DNA of 13,905 nt. Source: JAXHUM01 sp034189325. GTDB taxonomy: Bacteria > Desulfobacterota > DSM-4660 > Desulfatiglandales > Desulfatiglandaceae. The stretch is from positions 1 to 13,905 of the forward strand of contig JAXHUM010000102.1 of assembly GCA_034189325.1 (NCBI GenBank). The letters are read 5' to 3'. Shown here piece after piece: positions 1 to 6,124 of this stretch. Under the pieces are notes generated by a model that made no database searches, had not been told where the DNA came from, and saw only the letters and a list, made by a program, of their open reading frames with translations. Within the stretch, counting starts at the first letter, position 1. Each line of letters opens with the position of its first letter. The translations under genes were made by a program, and so were the position numbers.

Positions 1-1
1 A

Positions 2-109
2 GGTAAAATAGAGCACCTCAAGAACTTCAAAGAATGGCATATAGATGAGTTAATGGCAGAACCCTATCCTTGTTCAATGGATGCTCTATTGCCTTGTTCA
101 CAGCATTGA
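2..109 (+). CDS. Possible C-terminal tail of an upstream ORF
   Basis: An open frame enters from the left edge and runs about 35 codons to a TGA at 107-109. It reads roughly as GKIEHLKNFKEWH, then a stretch with three cysteines and three prolines. I do not recognise a family. There is no start inside the window, so it would be the end of a gene that begins upstream. It could equally be chance openness over such a short distance. The sequence after the stop is repeat-rich and non-coding, which fits a gene end. Confidence 0.25.
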   Translation, partial: GKIEHLKNFKEWHIDELMAEPYPCSMDALLPCSQH

Positions 110-210
110 AAAGTTGTTCAGCTCTGGGAAGATTTACGCGTTAGCAGACGGAAAAGCTATTGACACGCTCACCCCATGCAGGCTTATCCGGAACTCGGAG
201 CCCCATGATG

Positions 211-310
211 CGGCGCGTTGTCCCGACCATAATATCGTGCGGTCACTATTCCCTTGACACCCAAGCCCGTTTCCACTATATCCCGTCCCAACAAAAGCGA
301 GTTCTTATCG
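211..310 (+). repeat. Dispersed direct repeat, left copy (100 bp)
   Basis: Ungapped hand alignment of this stretch with 7651-7750 (constant offset 7440, same orientation) gives about 82 identities in 100 positions. The best-conserved part is around 251-310. Similarity falls away right after 310 and just before 211. The repeat lies upstream of the ECF sigma gene and includes a complete promoter-like element. It has no obvious terminal inverted repeats and no ORF. Confidence 0.8.
254..282 (+). promoter_or_regulatory. Sigma-70-type promoter upstream of the sigma-factor operon
   Basis: A perfect -35 hexamer TTGACA (254-259) is followed after exactly 17 bp by TATATC (277-282), which matches TATAAT at four of six positions. 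The same two boxes with the same spacing recur in the other repeat copy at 7694-7722, while the spacer has diverged slightly. This is sequence inference; no transcript start is known. Confidence 0.5.
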
Positions 311-349
311 ACCTATATCCCTACCCAACGAAAGAGAGTTCTTATCAAC
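276..349 (+). repeat. 37-bp tandem duplication, two units
   Basis: Units 276-312 and 313-349 are adjacent and the same length, with 32 of 37 positions identical. Each begins CTATATCCC and ends GAGTTCTTATC plus two or three further bases. The first unit includes most of the -10 box of the promoter at 254-282, so the duplication copies the -10/start-site region without the -35. The right copy of the dispersed repeat (7651-7750) carries only one unit. Confidence 0.8.
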
Positions 350-455
350 AATCCAAAGACAGTCCCCCTGGGTGGCCGCACGGGTTTCCAAAAGGATATT
401 TTCCAGAACCTATAGACCGCCTGTAACCAAAAGGGCTTTCGAACGTTCTTCTCTC

Positions 456-929
456 ATGACGGAATCCTTTGACGCCTTCTATGAAGAAAACAAGGAAAAG
501 CTGTTTTCCTATCTTATGCGGGTCACCGGCGACTATGAACTCTCCAGGGACGTGATGCAGGAGAGTTTCACACGCTGTCTGGAACATTACGGGTTCAAGG
601 ACATGAGCGCCAGCCTTCTCTACACGGTTGCCCGTAATGCGCTCTGGGATAGGATAAGGAAGCGAGGGCGGCGAGCAAGCCGTTTCCCGGGCGGGGAAAA
701 GACCGCGATAGACCAGGAAGCCTATCTCATGATTCGAGACGAATACCGGCGGGTCCTAGAGGCCATGATGTTTCTAGCGGAAGATGAGCGAGACCTGCTG
801 GCCCTGGTCGTGGGGGGAGATCTGACATACAAGCAGATAGCGGCCATCACGGGTTTGAGCGTGCCCAATGTGAAGGTGAAGGTACACCGGGCGCGCCGCA
901 GCCTGGCAGCAATCCTGGACGGAGGATAA
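456..929 (+). CDS. ECF-type RNA polymerase sigma factor
   Basis: A 157-residue sigma-70 family factor of the two-domain ECF type. Region 2 spans about residues 5-72: FDAFYEENKEKLFSYLMRV, a DVMQESFTRCLEHYG helix, then LYTVARNALWDRIRKRGRR. Region 4 spans about 98-153, with the helix-turn-helix LTYKQIAAITGLSVPNVKVK followed by VHRARRSL. I prefer the ATG at 456 because region 2 begins right after it. The longer frame from a GTG at 372 adds 28 residues without homology, and neither start has a strong ribosome site. The stop is 2 nt before the next ATG, so it is probably translationally coupled to the anti-sigma gene. It presumably directs polymerase to its own regulon and is held inactive by the next gene product. 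The ECF subgroup cannot be assigned by eye. Confidence 0.9.
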   Translation: MTESFDAFYEENKEKLFSYLMRVTGDYELSRDVMQESFTRCLEHYGFKDMSASLLYTVARNALWDRIRKRGRRASRFPGGEKTAIDQEAYLMIRDEYRRVLEAMMFLAEDERDLLALVVGGDLTYKQIAAITGLSVPNVKVKVHRARRSLAAILDGG

Positions 930-931
930 CT

Positions 932-1486
932 ATGGAGCAGTTGCAAAGTCTTTTCATTGATGACGAACTGGGTCTGGACGAGAAGATCCACTTCGTTCAA
1001 ACGGTAAACGGAGACAGTGGTTTTTCCAAGGAGACGGTTCGGTTGCTCGAACAGGAAAAGCGCATCCGTGGGAGAGTAACCATCCATGTACCGGACGTCC
1101 TTGTCCCTCGCAAGGGGCAAATCTTCGGTCGCATGTGGAGACCCGTCGCCTTGGGACTGCCCGCCATTGCGGCCGTTGTTCTCGTTTTTATTCTGTGGTC
1201 AAGTCCCAAGACCACCTCTGACCATAGACACCGTTTTGTGCTGTTCGAGCCAGATGCCACCAGTGTGGAGATTACAGGCAGTTTTACGGGCTGGTCAAGA
1301 ATCCCCATGGCGCCGGCGGGAAACAGTGGCTACTGGCAGGTCACCCTGGAACTTCCCCAAGCAGATCATCGGTACGCCTACATCCTCGACGGAAGAAAAC
1401 GGATACATGATCCTACGGTCTTGCGTCTTGAACAGGACGATTTTGGCGGCACCAACAGTATTCTTCTAAAGGGTATTGCCTCATGA
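932..1486 (+). CDS. Probable membrane anti-sigma factor with C-terminal CBM48/AMPK-like glycogen-binding domain
   Basis: 184 residues. The N-terminal ~65 residues (FIDDELGLDEKIHFVQ, then LLEQEKRIRGR) resemble the short helical cytoplasmic part of small anti-sigma factors. The HxxxCxxC zinc motif is absent. One membrane helix lies at about 71-90. The C-terminal part (about 100-182) has the early-set/CBM48 pattern: VEITGSFTGW, GYWQVTLELP, a YAYILDG strand, HDPTVL, and a DDFGGTNSI end. The Trp equivalent to the first sugar-contact Trp of AMPK beta seems kept (W121). The later contact positions of YKF and GQW read YAY and GRK, so sugar binding is uncertain. Its place 2 nt after the sigma gene supports an anti-sigma role. 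The ribosome site GGAGG lies in the sigma gene's last codons. The topology would put the CBM-like domain in the periplasm. Confidence 0.75.
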   Translation: MEQLQSLFIDDELGLDEKIHFVQTVNGDSGFSKETVRLLEQEKRIRGRVTIHVPDVLVPRKGQIFGRMWRPVALGLPAIAAVVLVFILWSSPKTTSDHRHRFVLFEPDATSVEITGSFTGWSRIPMAPAGNSGYWQVTLELPQADHRYAYILDGRKRIHDPTVLRLEQDDFGGTNSILLKGIAS

Positions 1487-1806
1487 AACTATATGCCGTC
1501 TGCTGTTTCGTGCTTCTGTTCCTTGCAGGGTGCTCGTCACATTCGGTGAAACGCGGCCCAGAAGGTCTACAGTTTCGCCTGAGAGCGAAAGACGTGAGAT
1601 CCGTCGTGCTGCATTGCTCCCTGGACGGATACCTGCCGAGACGAGCCAGTGTTGAGGAAAATGGGGTTTGGGTGGTGACCGTTCCGGCCGGGCACGCGTT
1701 TCGATACTTTTATGTGGTGGACGGGAAGGTCTTAACCCCTGATTGTCGGTTCAAGGAGCGGGACGATTTTGGGAACGAAAACTGCCTTTATGTTCCCTTC
1801 CTGTAA
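1483..1806 (+). CDS. Small lipoprotein with a CBM48/early-set-like fold
   Basis: 107 residues. A lipoprotein signal with lipobox LAGC puts the lipidated cysteine at residue 17. The mature part (about 28-107) parallels the C-terminal domain of the preceding gene: a first strand QFRLRAKDVRSVVLHCSLDG, then GVWVVTVPAG, a FRYFYVVDG strand, PDC in place of HDP, and the shared DDFGNEN ending. The aromatic of the GSFTGW loop is missing (LDGYLPRR), so it has probably diverged from glycan binding or become a partner domain. Its ATG overlaps the previous stop by 4 nt (ATGA), so the two are translationally coupled. I infer a periplasm-facing sensory or competitor partner of the anti-sigma domain; no direct evidence for that is visible. 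Confidence 0.75.
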   Translation: MKLYAVCCFVLLFLAGCSSHSVKRGPEGLQFRLRAKDVRSVVLHCSLDGYLPRRASVEENGVWVVTVPAGHAFRYFYVVDGKVLTPDCRFKERDDFGNENCLYVPFL

Positions 1807-1858
1807 CCTTACCCGCCTTCGAACGTTTCAGATCAAAAAGACAAATAGGAGGAAGACC

Positions 1859-2749
1859 ATGAGAATATGGCTGAGCACAGTGTGCGTTCTTTTCTTGCTG
1901 GTCACACAGGTGCAGGGGGAGGACAAGGAAGGCGACTTCGTGCTGATGGAGTCGCAGCAGATCAGGGCATCCATCAGACACATGGTCCAGGCGGGAGTGC
2001 CCAAGGAACAGGCCCTGAAGATGACCAGACGCATGATCCAAAATCGATTCAGGGAAGAACAGGTCATTCGTGTCAATGCGAAAATTCAGAAGAGCGCGGA
2101 ACTGGGGCTGCCTGCGGAAGACCTGGTGGACAAAGTTCTTGAGGGGACCGCAAAGGGTGTATCAGCCCAGTCTCTCGTCACGGCCCTTGAGAGGGTTGCG
2201 GCACGCCACGCCTTGGCGGCAAAGGAGTCTGGGCTCCTGGTGAGGGAAAGGTCTCGTCAGAGGACTCTTACGCGGATCATGGCGCAAGCCTTTGCGGCTG
2301 GCGTCGAAGAGGAGGACATGTTGCGTCTTCGGAACCAATTGTTGCTCAGGGCCAGGAACCTTCCGGACCAAGAGCAGGAAGATCTGGCTCTGGAGACCTG
2401 GAGACTAACGCGAGAATTGGCTCGCCTGGGCGTACCCTCCTTTGACGCGGCCATTATGGCGAATCATGCCCTACGGCAGCGGTACAACACCATAGACATG
2501 ATCAGGGTTCGCCGGTCATTTCTGAAAGACAGTATGAATACGCCGCCGGATATCCTTGTGGGACGCTATTCGGTCGCCATTCGTGCGGGTGCAGACTCGG
2601 AGGATCTGGAGAAAAATGGACTCTCCGGGATTGGAGGGAAGCAAAGGCCCCGGTCTTCATCGGATCCCTTTGGCGGAGGCCAGGGTGCAGGTGGTTCTGA
2701 AGGAAGTGGATCAGGACATGGCCATGGAGGCGGATCGCGGGGGCGGTGA
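1859..2749 (+). CDS. Exported helical protein with recurring loop motif and Gly-rich tail, function unknown
   Basis: 296 residues from the ATG at 1859, which has an AGGAGG site (1847-1852) six bases upstream. A longer frame from 1769 would overlap the lipoprotein gene and lose the signal peptide. Residues 1-20 form a signal peptide (basic start, hydrophobic core, end VQG). Residues 25-250 are almost entirely helical, charged and Arg-rich. A loop of the type (A/L/K)G(V/L/A) followed by a P/S/E/D turn and acidic residues recurs at about 45, 82, 99, 147, 190 and 243 (AGVPKE, LGLPAED, KGVSAQS, AGVEEED, LGVPSFD, AGADSED). This suggests a helical-hairpin repeat. The last ~35 residues are Gly/Ser/His-rich. 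I recognise no named family. It sits 52 nt after the lipoprotein gene on the same strand, so it is likely the last gene of the sigma operon, perhaps its envelope effector. Confidence 0.75.
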   Translation: MRIWLSTVCVLFLLVTQVQGEDKEGDFVLMESQQIRASIRHMVQAGVPKEQALKMTRRMIQNRFREEQVIRVNAKIQKSAELGLPAEDLVDKVLEGTAKGVSAQSLVTALERVAARHALAAKESGLLVRERSRQRTLTRIMAQAFAAGVEEEDMLRLRNQLLLRARNLPDQEQEDLALETWRLTRELARLGVPSFDAAIMANHALRQRYNTIDMIRVRRSFLKDSMNTPPDILVGRYSVAIRAGADSEDLEKNGLSGIGGKQRPRSSSDPFGGGQGAGGSEGSGSGHGHGGGSRGR

Positions 2750-2919
2750 TGAGACTGGGTCCGCCAAAAAGTGTGATCAGGGTGAAGTCAGAAAGGTGGT
2801 TGGGTGGGACCGAATGAGTCTCTGCGATCAAAGCGAGCTGAAGATGTCCTGAACGTTGAAAGGAAAAGATGAAATCATGGGAAAACGGTCTTGGAATGCT
2901 CGGGTTTGCGGTATTCCGC

Positions 2920-3092
2920 CTAGGATGACATACAGGTTTCATGTGCGGCTTCAAACGCTTTTTACCTCCCTGTGAACAGAAATAGTAGATATGGCCCCGG
3001 AAGGTTGACTGAATACTCGTATCTTTGGGATTGACTTCCGTTGCGCAGACGGGATCAATATGGATTTCATGAGTTGTCTGCAGGTTCCTCAT
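2920..3092 (-). pseudogene. Frameshifted YHS-domain protein
   Basis: Reading leftwards from the ATG at 3092, which has GGAGG seven bases upstream, the product is MRNLQTTHEIHIDPVCATEV, then a segment ending in TFRGHIYYFCSQGGKKR. This matches the small YHS metal-binding domain (DPVCGMxV, then YYFCSxxCKKxF). After KKR the frame is lost. Shifting by one base restores FEAAHETCMSS and a TAG stop at 2922-2920, close to where such domains normally end. A single-base deletion in the run after KKR explains this. The last metal-ligand Cys of the CxxxC pattern reads Gly, a second lesion. Without the shift the frame runs on about 140 more codons into antisense of the neighbouring gene. Intact YHS domains bind metal ions and are often attached to copper transport or storage proteins. 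Confidence 0.75.
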
Positions 3093-3137
3093 GGCGGCGC
3101 CTCCGGCACTCGGGTGGGTGTTGCCCAATGGAACAAG

Positions 3138-3152
3138 GCACATAATCTGCCA
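3138..3152 (-). promoter_or_regulatory. Weak sigma-54-like promoter before the YHS relic
   Basis: On the minus strand TGGCAG, five bases, then GTGC resembles the -24/-12 element TGGCAC-N5-TTGC, with the GG and GC pairs correctly spaced. It would start transcription around 3126, about 35 nt before the YHS start codon. No enhancer-binding regulator gene is in the window, and a match this short can arise by chance. Confidence 0.2.
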
Positions 3153-3390
3153 CAATGTGGTACTTATCAATGAGATAAAGACGTAACTGAAGATATCAAG
3201 GGCAATCTCTCAACATCTAGATTTTGAAAGACTATAGCGAAAATATGCGGTCAGATGCAGGGTTTTCGTTGACCGGGATGGCCGCTATCACCTCTCTTAG
3301 GTCAGAAGCGAAACAGAAAAAGCTGATTTAGAATGAAGTCCCTCTGTTTTGTATGGTTCTTCAGCGAAAGACAGGAAAGGAGGCGGGGGC

Positions 3391-4914
3391 TCATTTGATC
3401 GGATTTGGTTTGAATTTTTCGGGGCTTTTTACAATAGGTCGGTCGACTCTTTTGGCCACCTCTTTGAGCATACCACCGAAGAGGAGGTCATGAAAAGGCA
3501 ATAGGGCATACCAATAAAGCATTCCATAAAGTCCCCTGGGTCTGAATCGAGTATAGAGGTTGAGTTCCACACCTCGGCCTGATGAGACGACATTGAATTC
3601 CATAATGGCCTCCCCGGGCAGTTTCATCTCGGCCACAAGTGTCAAACGTTTCGGAGGTTCCACCTCTAAAACACGCCAGAAGTCAAGGGCGTCGCCAACA
3701 AACAATTGTTCAGGATGGCGACGACCGCGGCGTAATCCCACCCCACCTACAAGGCTGTCCATCCATCCCCGCAATTGCCACAGCAGGTCCCCATAGTACC
3801 AGCCGTTCTGGCCGCCGATCCGGCTGATAATGGGCCAGACTTCCCCGGGTGAGGCCAGCAGACCCACCCTAAATCCGCCCTGAAGGAGTGTGCCACCCGC
3901 GTAAGGGGCGTCTCCGACATGGACCCATTCCGGGGGCTTCAACTCACCCGCGTCCGTCCAGCGGGTCTCAACCAATTGCAGGGATTCCTTCTGAATGGCC
4001 CGTCTTATGGCATCCCGGCACGTCATCATATCCTGCGGAATGATCCGGGTGATCCGGTCATCCCTGGCGACCACCTGGGTTGTAGCGCCCTCCAGAAGAG
4101 GCTCGGAAATGCTCGGCGGTACCGGCAAGATGAGTTTGGCCAAGGATATACCCAATTTCCGGCCTAACCTGCTGATGGGAAGAAAATAGAGGGTAATGAA
4201 CAGGGGTTTGCGCAGACCGACCTCCTGCGCATACAGTTCCAAGAGTTGTCTATAGGTGATGATGTCCGGCCCGCCAATGTCGAAGGTTTGACCGATTGTT
4301 TCATCCTTGTCAAGGCAGGTCACAAGGTAGTTGAGGACATTCCGGATGCAGATCGGCTGAACCTTGGTGTTTGCCACCCTGGAAGGGATCAGAATGATGG
4401 GCAACCGCTCGACAAGGTAGCGGAGTATCTCAAAGGAGGCGCTCCCTGATCCCAGTATATGGGCCGAGCGCAAGTAGGTGACGGGAACCGGGCCGGACTG
4501 GAGGATCCTACCCACCTCTGCTCGACTTTTCAGGTGGGGACTTGAATCTGGCGAATCGCCTCCAAGCCCACCCAGATAGATGACGCGTTCCAGATTCATC
4601 CCGGAGGTGGCTGCAACAAAATGATAAGCCGCCCTGCGGTCGGCCAGGGAAAAGACCGGGTGCTCGGGGTTCATGGAGTGAACCAGGTAATAAGCCGCGA
4701 AACAGCCTTGAATCGCTTTTTTCAACGAGGCAGGATCCTGAAGGTCAGCCTGGGCAAATTCCAGTAAGGGGTGGTCCGACCATATCCGGCCGCGCAATTT
4801 GTCCAGAGAACGGGCCATGGCGCGAACCCTGTATCCGGCTGCCAGAAGCCTCGGAACCAAACGCCCGCCCACATACCCTGTTGCCCCAGTGACCAGAATC
4901 GGTCGAGTCTTCAT
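3391..4914 (-). CDS. NAD(P)-binding SDR-family protein with C-terminal DUF2867 domain
   Basis: 507 residues. The N-terminal half is an atypical (extended) short-chain dehydrogenase-like Rossmann domain. It has GATGYVGG at residues 10-17 as the GxxGxxG dinucleotide loop, then RVRAMARS, a D-containing second strand region (QADLQDP), and an AYYLVHSM segment. Later come ERVIYLGGLGG and a GGPDIITYRQLL segment as in YbjT/NmrA-like proteins. The C-terminal ~170 residues (from about VGLLASPGEVWPIISRIGG through GLYGMLYWYALLPFHDLLFGGM) match the DUF2867 pattern. That domain usually follows such SDR halves. Proteins of this architecture are cytosolic or membrane-peripheral oxidoreductase-like proteins of unknown substrate. 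The ATG at 4914 sits directly before the Rossmann strand. The upstream ribosome site is weak. It appears to be a single-gene unit with a palindrome at 4942-4955 upstream. Confidence 0.88.
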   Translation of the reverse strand: MKTRPILVTGATGYVGGRLVPRLLAAGYRVRAMARSLDKLRGRIWSDHPLLEFAQADLQDPASLKKAIQGCFAAYYLVHSMNPEHPVFSLADRRAAYHFVAATSGMNLERVIYLGGLGGDSPDSSPHLKSRAEVGRILQSGPVPVTYLRSAHILGSGSASFEILRYLVERLPIILIPSRVANTKVQPICIRNVLNYLVTCLDKDETIGQTFDIGGPDIITYRQLLELYAQEVGLRKPLFITLYFLPISRLGRKLGISLAKLILPVPPSISEPLLEGATTQVVARDDRITRIIPQDMMTCRDAIRRAIQKESLQLVETRWTDAGELKPPEWVHVGDAPYAGGTLLQGGFRVGLLASPGEVWPIISRIGGQNGWYYGDLLWQLRGWMDSLVGGVGLRRGRRHPEQLFVGDALDFWRVLEVEPPKRLTLVAEMKLPGEAIMEFNVVSSGRGVELNLYTRFRPRGLYGMLYWYALLPFHDLLFGGMLKEVAKRVDRPIVKSPEKFKPNPIK

Positions 4915-4941
4915 AGAACTTCCGTACTTTTTTCATTGCAC

Positions 4942-4955
4942 ATTGGACGTCCAAT
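4942..4955. promoter_or_regulatory. Perfect 14-bp palindrome, candidate operator of the SDR gene
   Basis: ATTGGACGTCCAAT reads the same on both strands with no spacer. It lies about 28-41 bp before the start codon of the minus-strand SDR gene, where an operator would overlap the promoter or start region. Dyads of this type are typical targets of TetR-like dimeric repressors. No regulator gene is adjacent, so the factor is unknown. Confidence 0.45.
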
Positions 4956-5236
4956 CTATTTTTTGAGTCATCCTGATGGCACTTGTCATGAGAGGGTGGG
5001 GAAAAACGACGTGTTTTTCAACTAATCAGTATATGCAGCCGACGCTTTTTCGTCAAGAATAACCCCTTATGCTGATCAGGCCCACACATCAAGCCGATTT
5101 TTGTCCATAAAGCTTAATGATGTGAATGGAGGATTTCAATAAATTATTCTGTGAATCCTTGGAGCGGTACACTCTTCCCGGCTGAATATCAAAGTCTTTT
5201 TGGCCCCTATATCCTCTCGTTGAATCCGGAAGACAA

Positions 5237-5473
5237 TTGGATGATTATTTTTCCGGAAAAACGCCGCTGGTTTTCAATCACTTTAGACATGCATGGTACA
5301 CTTTATTAACGACAGGTTTTGGATATCCTAAACAGATCCCTTGGGGGATTGGCAAGGAAGCAGGCCTCTTAAATCCAAAAGCTGAGAAGTTCTTTGATAC
5401 CCTGGAAAGGCTGGTCGCCATGTGCTTACACGTTCCAAGCAAGGGGCCAGATGGTCCGATATTATGGTTGTAA
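5237..5473 (+). CDS. Unidentified small ORF, possibly a gene fragment
   Basis: 78 codons beginning MDDYFSGKTPLVFNHFRHAW. It contains GFGYPKQIPWGIGKEAG and a helix-like AEKFFDTLERL. The composition looks protein-like (balanced, with aromatic and Gly/Pro-rich turns), but I cannot name a family. There is no ribosome site before the ATG. A second frame from about 5401 to 5580 continues with plausible protein sequence (DIMVVTVTYLGAKGKSKEVD), so the two may be pieces of one frameshifted gene. A third frame before it (about 5145-5304, GTLFPAEYQSLFGPYILS) is also open but lacks a start. It sits in a decayed spacer, so a pseudogene fragment is more likely than a working gene. Confidence 0.3.
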   Translation: MDDYFSGKTPLVFNHFRHAWYTLLTTGFGYPKQIPWGIGKEAGLLNPKAEKFFDTLERLVAMCLHVPSKGPDGPILWL

Positions 5474-5631
5474 CCGTAACGTATCTTGGCGCAAAAGGAA
5501 AAAGCAAAGAGGTAGATCCTGTTACCAAAGACAAACGCCACGGCAGGATACTGCCTGATTTTTCAAAAAAGAGCTGGGTTCAAGGAATCGCTTCTCTCAA
5601 ATTTCCTCGATTTTCAGCCCTATCCTCAAAT

Positions 5632-5653
5632 AAAAGCTCTCGACACGCTCACC
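5632..5653 (+). repeat. 22-bp repeat of 152-173
   Basis: AAAAGCT, two variable bases (5639 and 5641 differ), then GACACGCTCACC. It matches 152-173 in 20 of 22 positions in the same orientation. It sits where the recognisable part of the cyclophilin-like relic ends, so it may mark a rearrangement joint. It is too short to be sure. Confidence 0.4.
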
Positions 5654-5913
5654 TGCTCGCGGGCGTGTGGCCGAAGAAGATGCACAGCGCCGTTCCTGTT
5701 TGTCAATAGCCTACATCCCCCATGTCCACGATCTCCCTCGCGGTCTCATCGAGGGCAAGGGAGGTGGGTATGTCGAAATAGACCTCATCTCCCCCAGGTA
5801 TTTCACACCGATTCAATTGGAAGGGAATCCCAAATCGCCGCAGCAGTCTCGCTCTCGCCCACAATAGCCTCGCCCCTGACATCTCCTGTCTGGATTAAAA
5901 TCCTTCGGTCCAT
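5649..5913 (-). pseudogene. Cyclophilin-like (TM1367-type) protein, multiply disrupted
   Basis: From an ATG at 5913 with AGAGGAGGT upstream, 36 codons read MDRRILIQTGDVRGEAIVGE, then TAAAIWDSLPIESV. This is the start of the small cyclophilin-like fold family (TM1367/DUF3830-like). A TGA follows (5805-5803), then NTWG. One extra base near 5790 shifts the frame to DEVYFDIPTSLALDETAREI and VDMGDVGY. A second TGA (5705-5703) replaces what is normally a Trp. The frame then continues QTGTALCIFFGHTPASR to a third TGA near 5651. The usual C-terminal part after the PASR region is absent. Two internal stops, one frameshift and a lost end make this a relic. The strong ribosome site suggests recent inactivation. 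Confidence 0.78.
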
Positions 5914-6124
5914 AGAATCAATACCTCCTCTTATTGCTGGTTAACGCTATCAACCTTGTAATGTGATTAGCCATGGAGCCGAAATAGACCGGCGATCCTG
6001 CTATGATCCCAATGGAGTTTGCAAAATAGATAGATGAATCAGAGTTCTGTTAGGCGCTCGCTTTGTCCTCATTGATTAGGAAGTTAATGGGAATTAATTA
6101 ATCATTTCATGGAGCCATGTAGCA

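Larger units (their letters stand above)
110..455 (+). other. Repeat-rich, apparently non-coding leader of the sigma-factor operon
   Basis: No convincing gene is seen here. The frame open from 160 to 426 has no family signature and biased low-complexity content. The stretch holds the left copy of a 100-bp dispersed direct repeat (211-310), a sigma-70-type promoter inside it (254-282), a 37-bp tandem duplication (276-349), and a 22-bp segment (152-173) that recurs at 5632-5653. About 170 nt separate the promoter from the sigma-factor start, so the transcript would have a long 5' untranslated region. Confidence 0.6.
2750..3390. other. Intergenic region holding one decayed gene
   Basis: No intact gene is supported. 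The only recognisable content is a frameshifted YHS-domain relic on the minus strand (2920-3092). Antisense reading through the relic continues into the 3' end of the helical-protein gene, but that part has no coding character. No strong hairpin-plus-T-run terminator is visible after 2749, nor after the gene ending at 3391 on the other strand. Confidence 0.6.
4915..6124. other. 1.2-kb stretch of mostly decayed or non-coding DNA
   Basis: Between the SDR gene and the CCA gene there is no intact recognisable gene. It contains the palindrome at 4942-4955, an unidentified ORF at 5237-5473 with a possible frameshifted extension, and a cyclophilin-like pseudogene at 5649-5913. From 5914 to 6124 the DNA is AT-rich and I see nothing but the pseudogene's ribosome site and short palindromes such as ATTAATTAAT. 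Confidence 0.6.

Noticed and set aside
276..349. CRISPR array
   Set aside because: The two 37-bp units are directly adjacent with no spacers, there are only two, and no cas gene is in the window.
1769..1858. Upstream start for the helical exported protein
   Set aside because: It would overlap the lipoprotein gene and bury the signal peptide. The ATG at 1859 has a strong ribosome site at ideal distance.
5649..5913. TGA recoding (Trp or selenocysteine) to rescue the cyclophilin-like gene
   Set aside because: Other genes here, such as the SDR and CoA-ligase genes, end at TGA. The relic also has a frameshift, and only one of its TGA codons falls at a Trp position.
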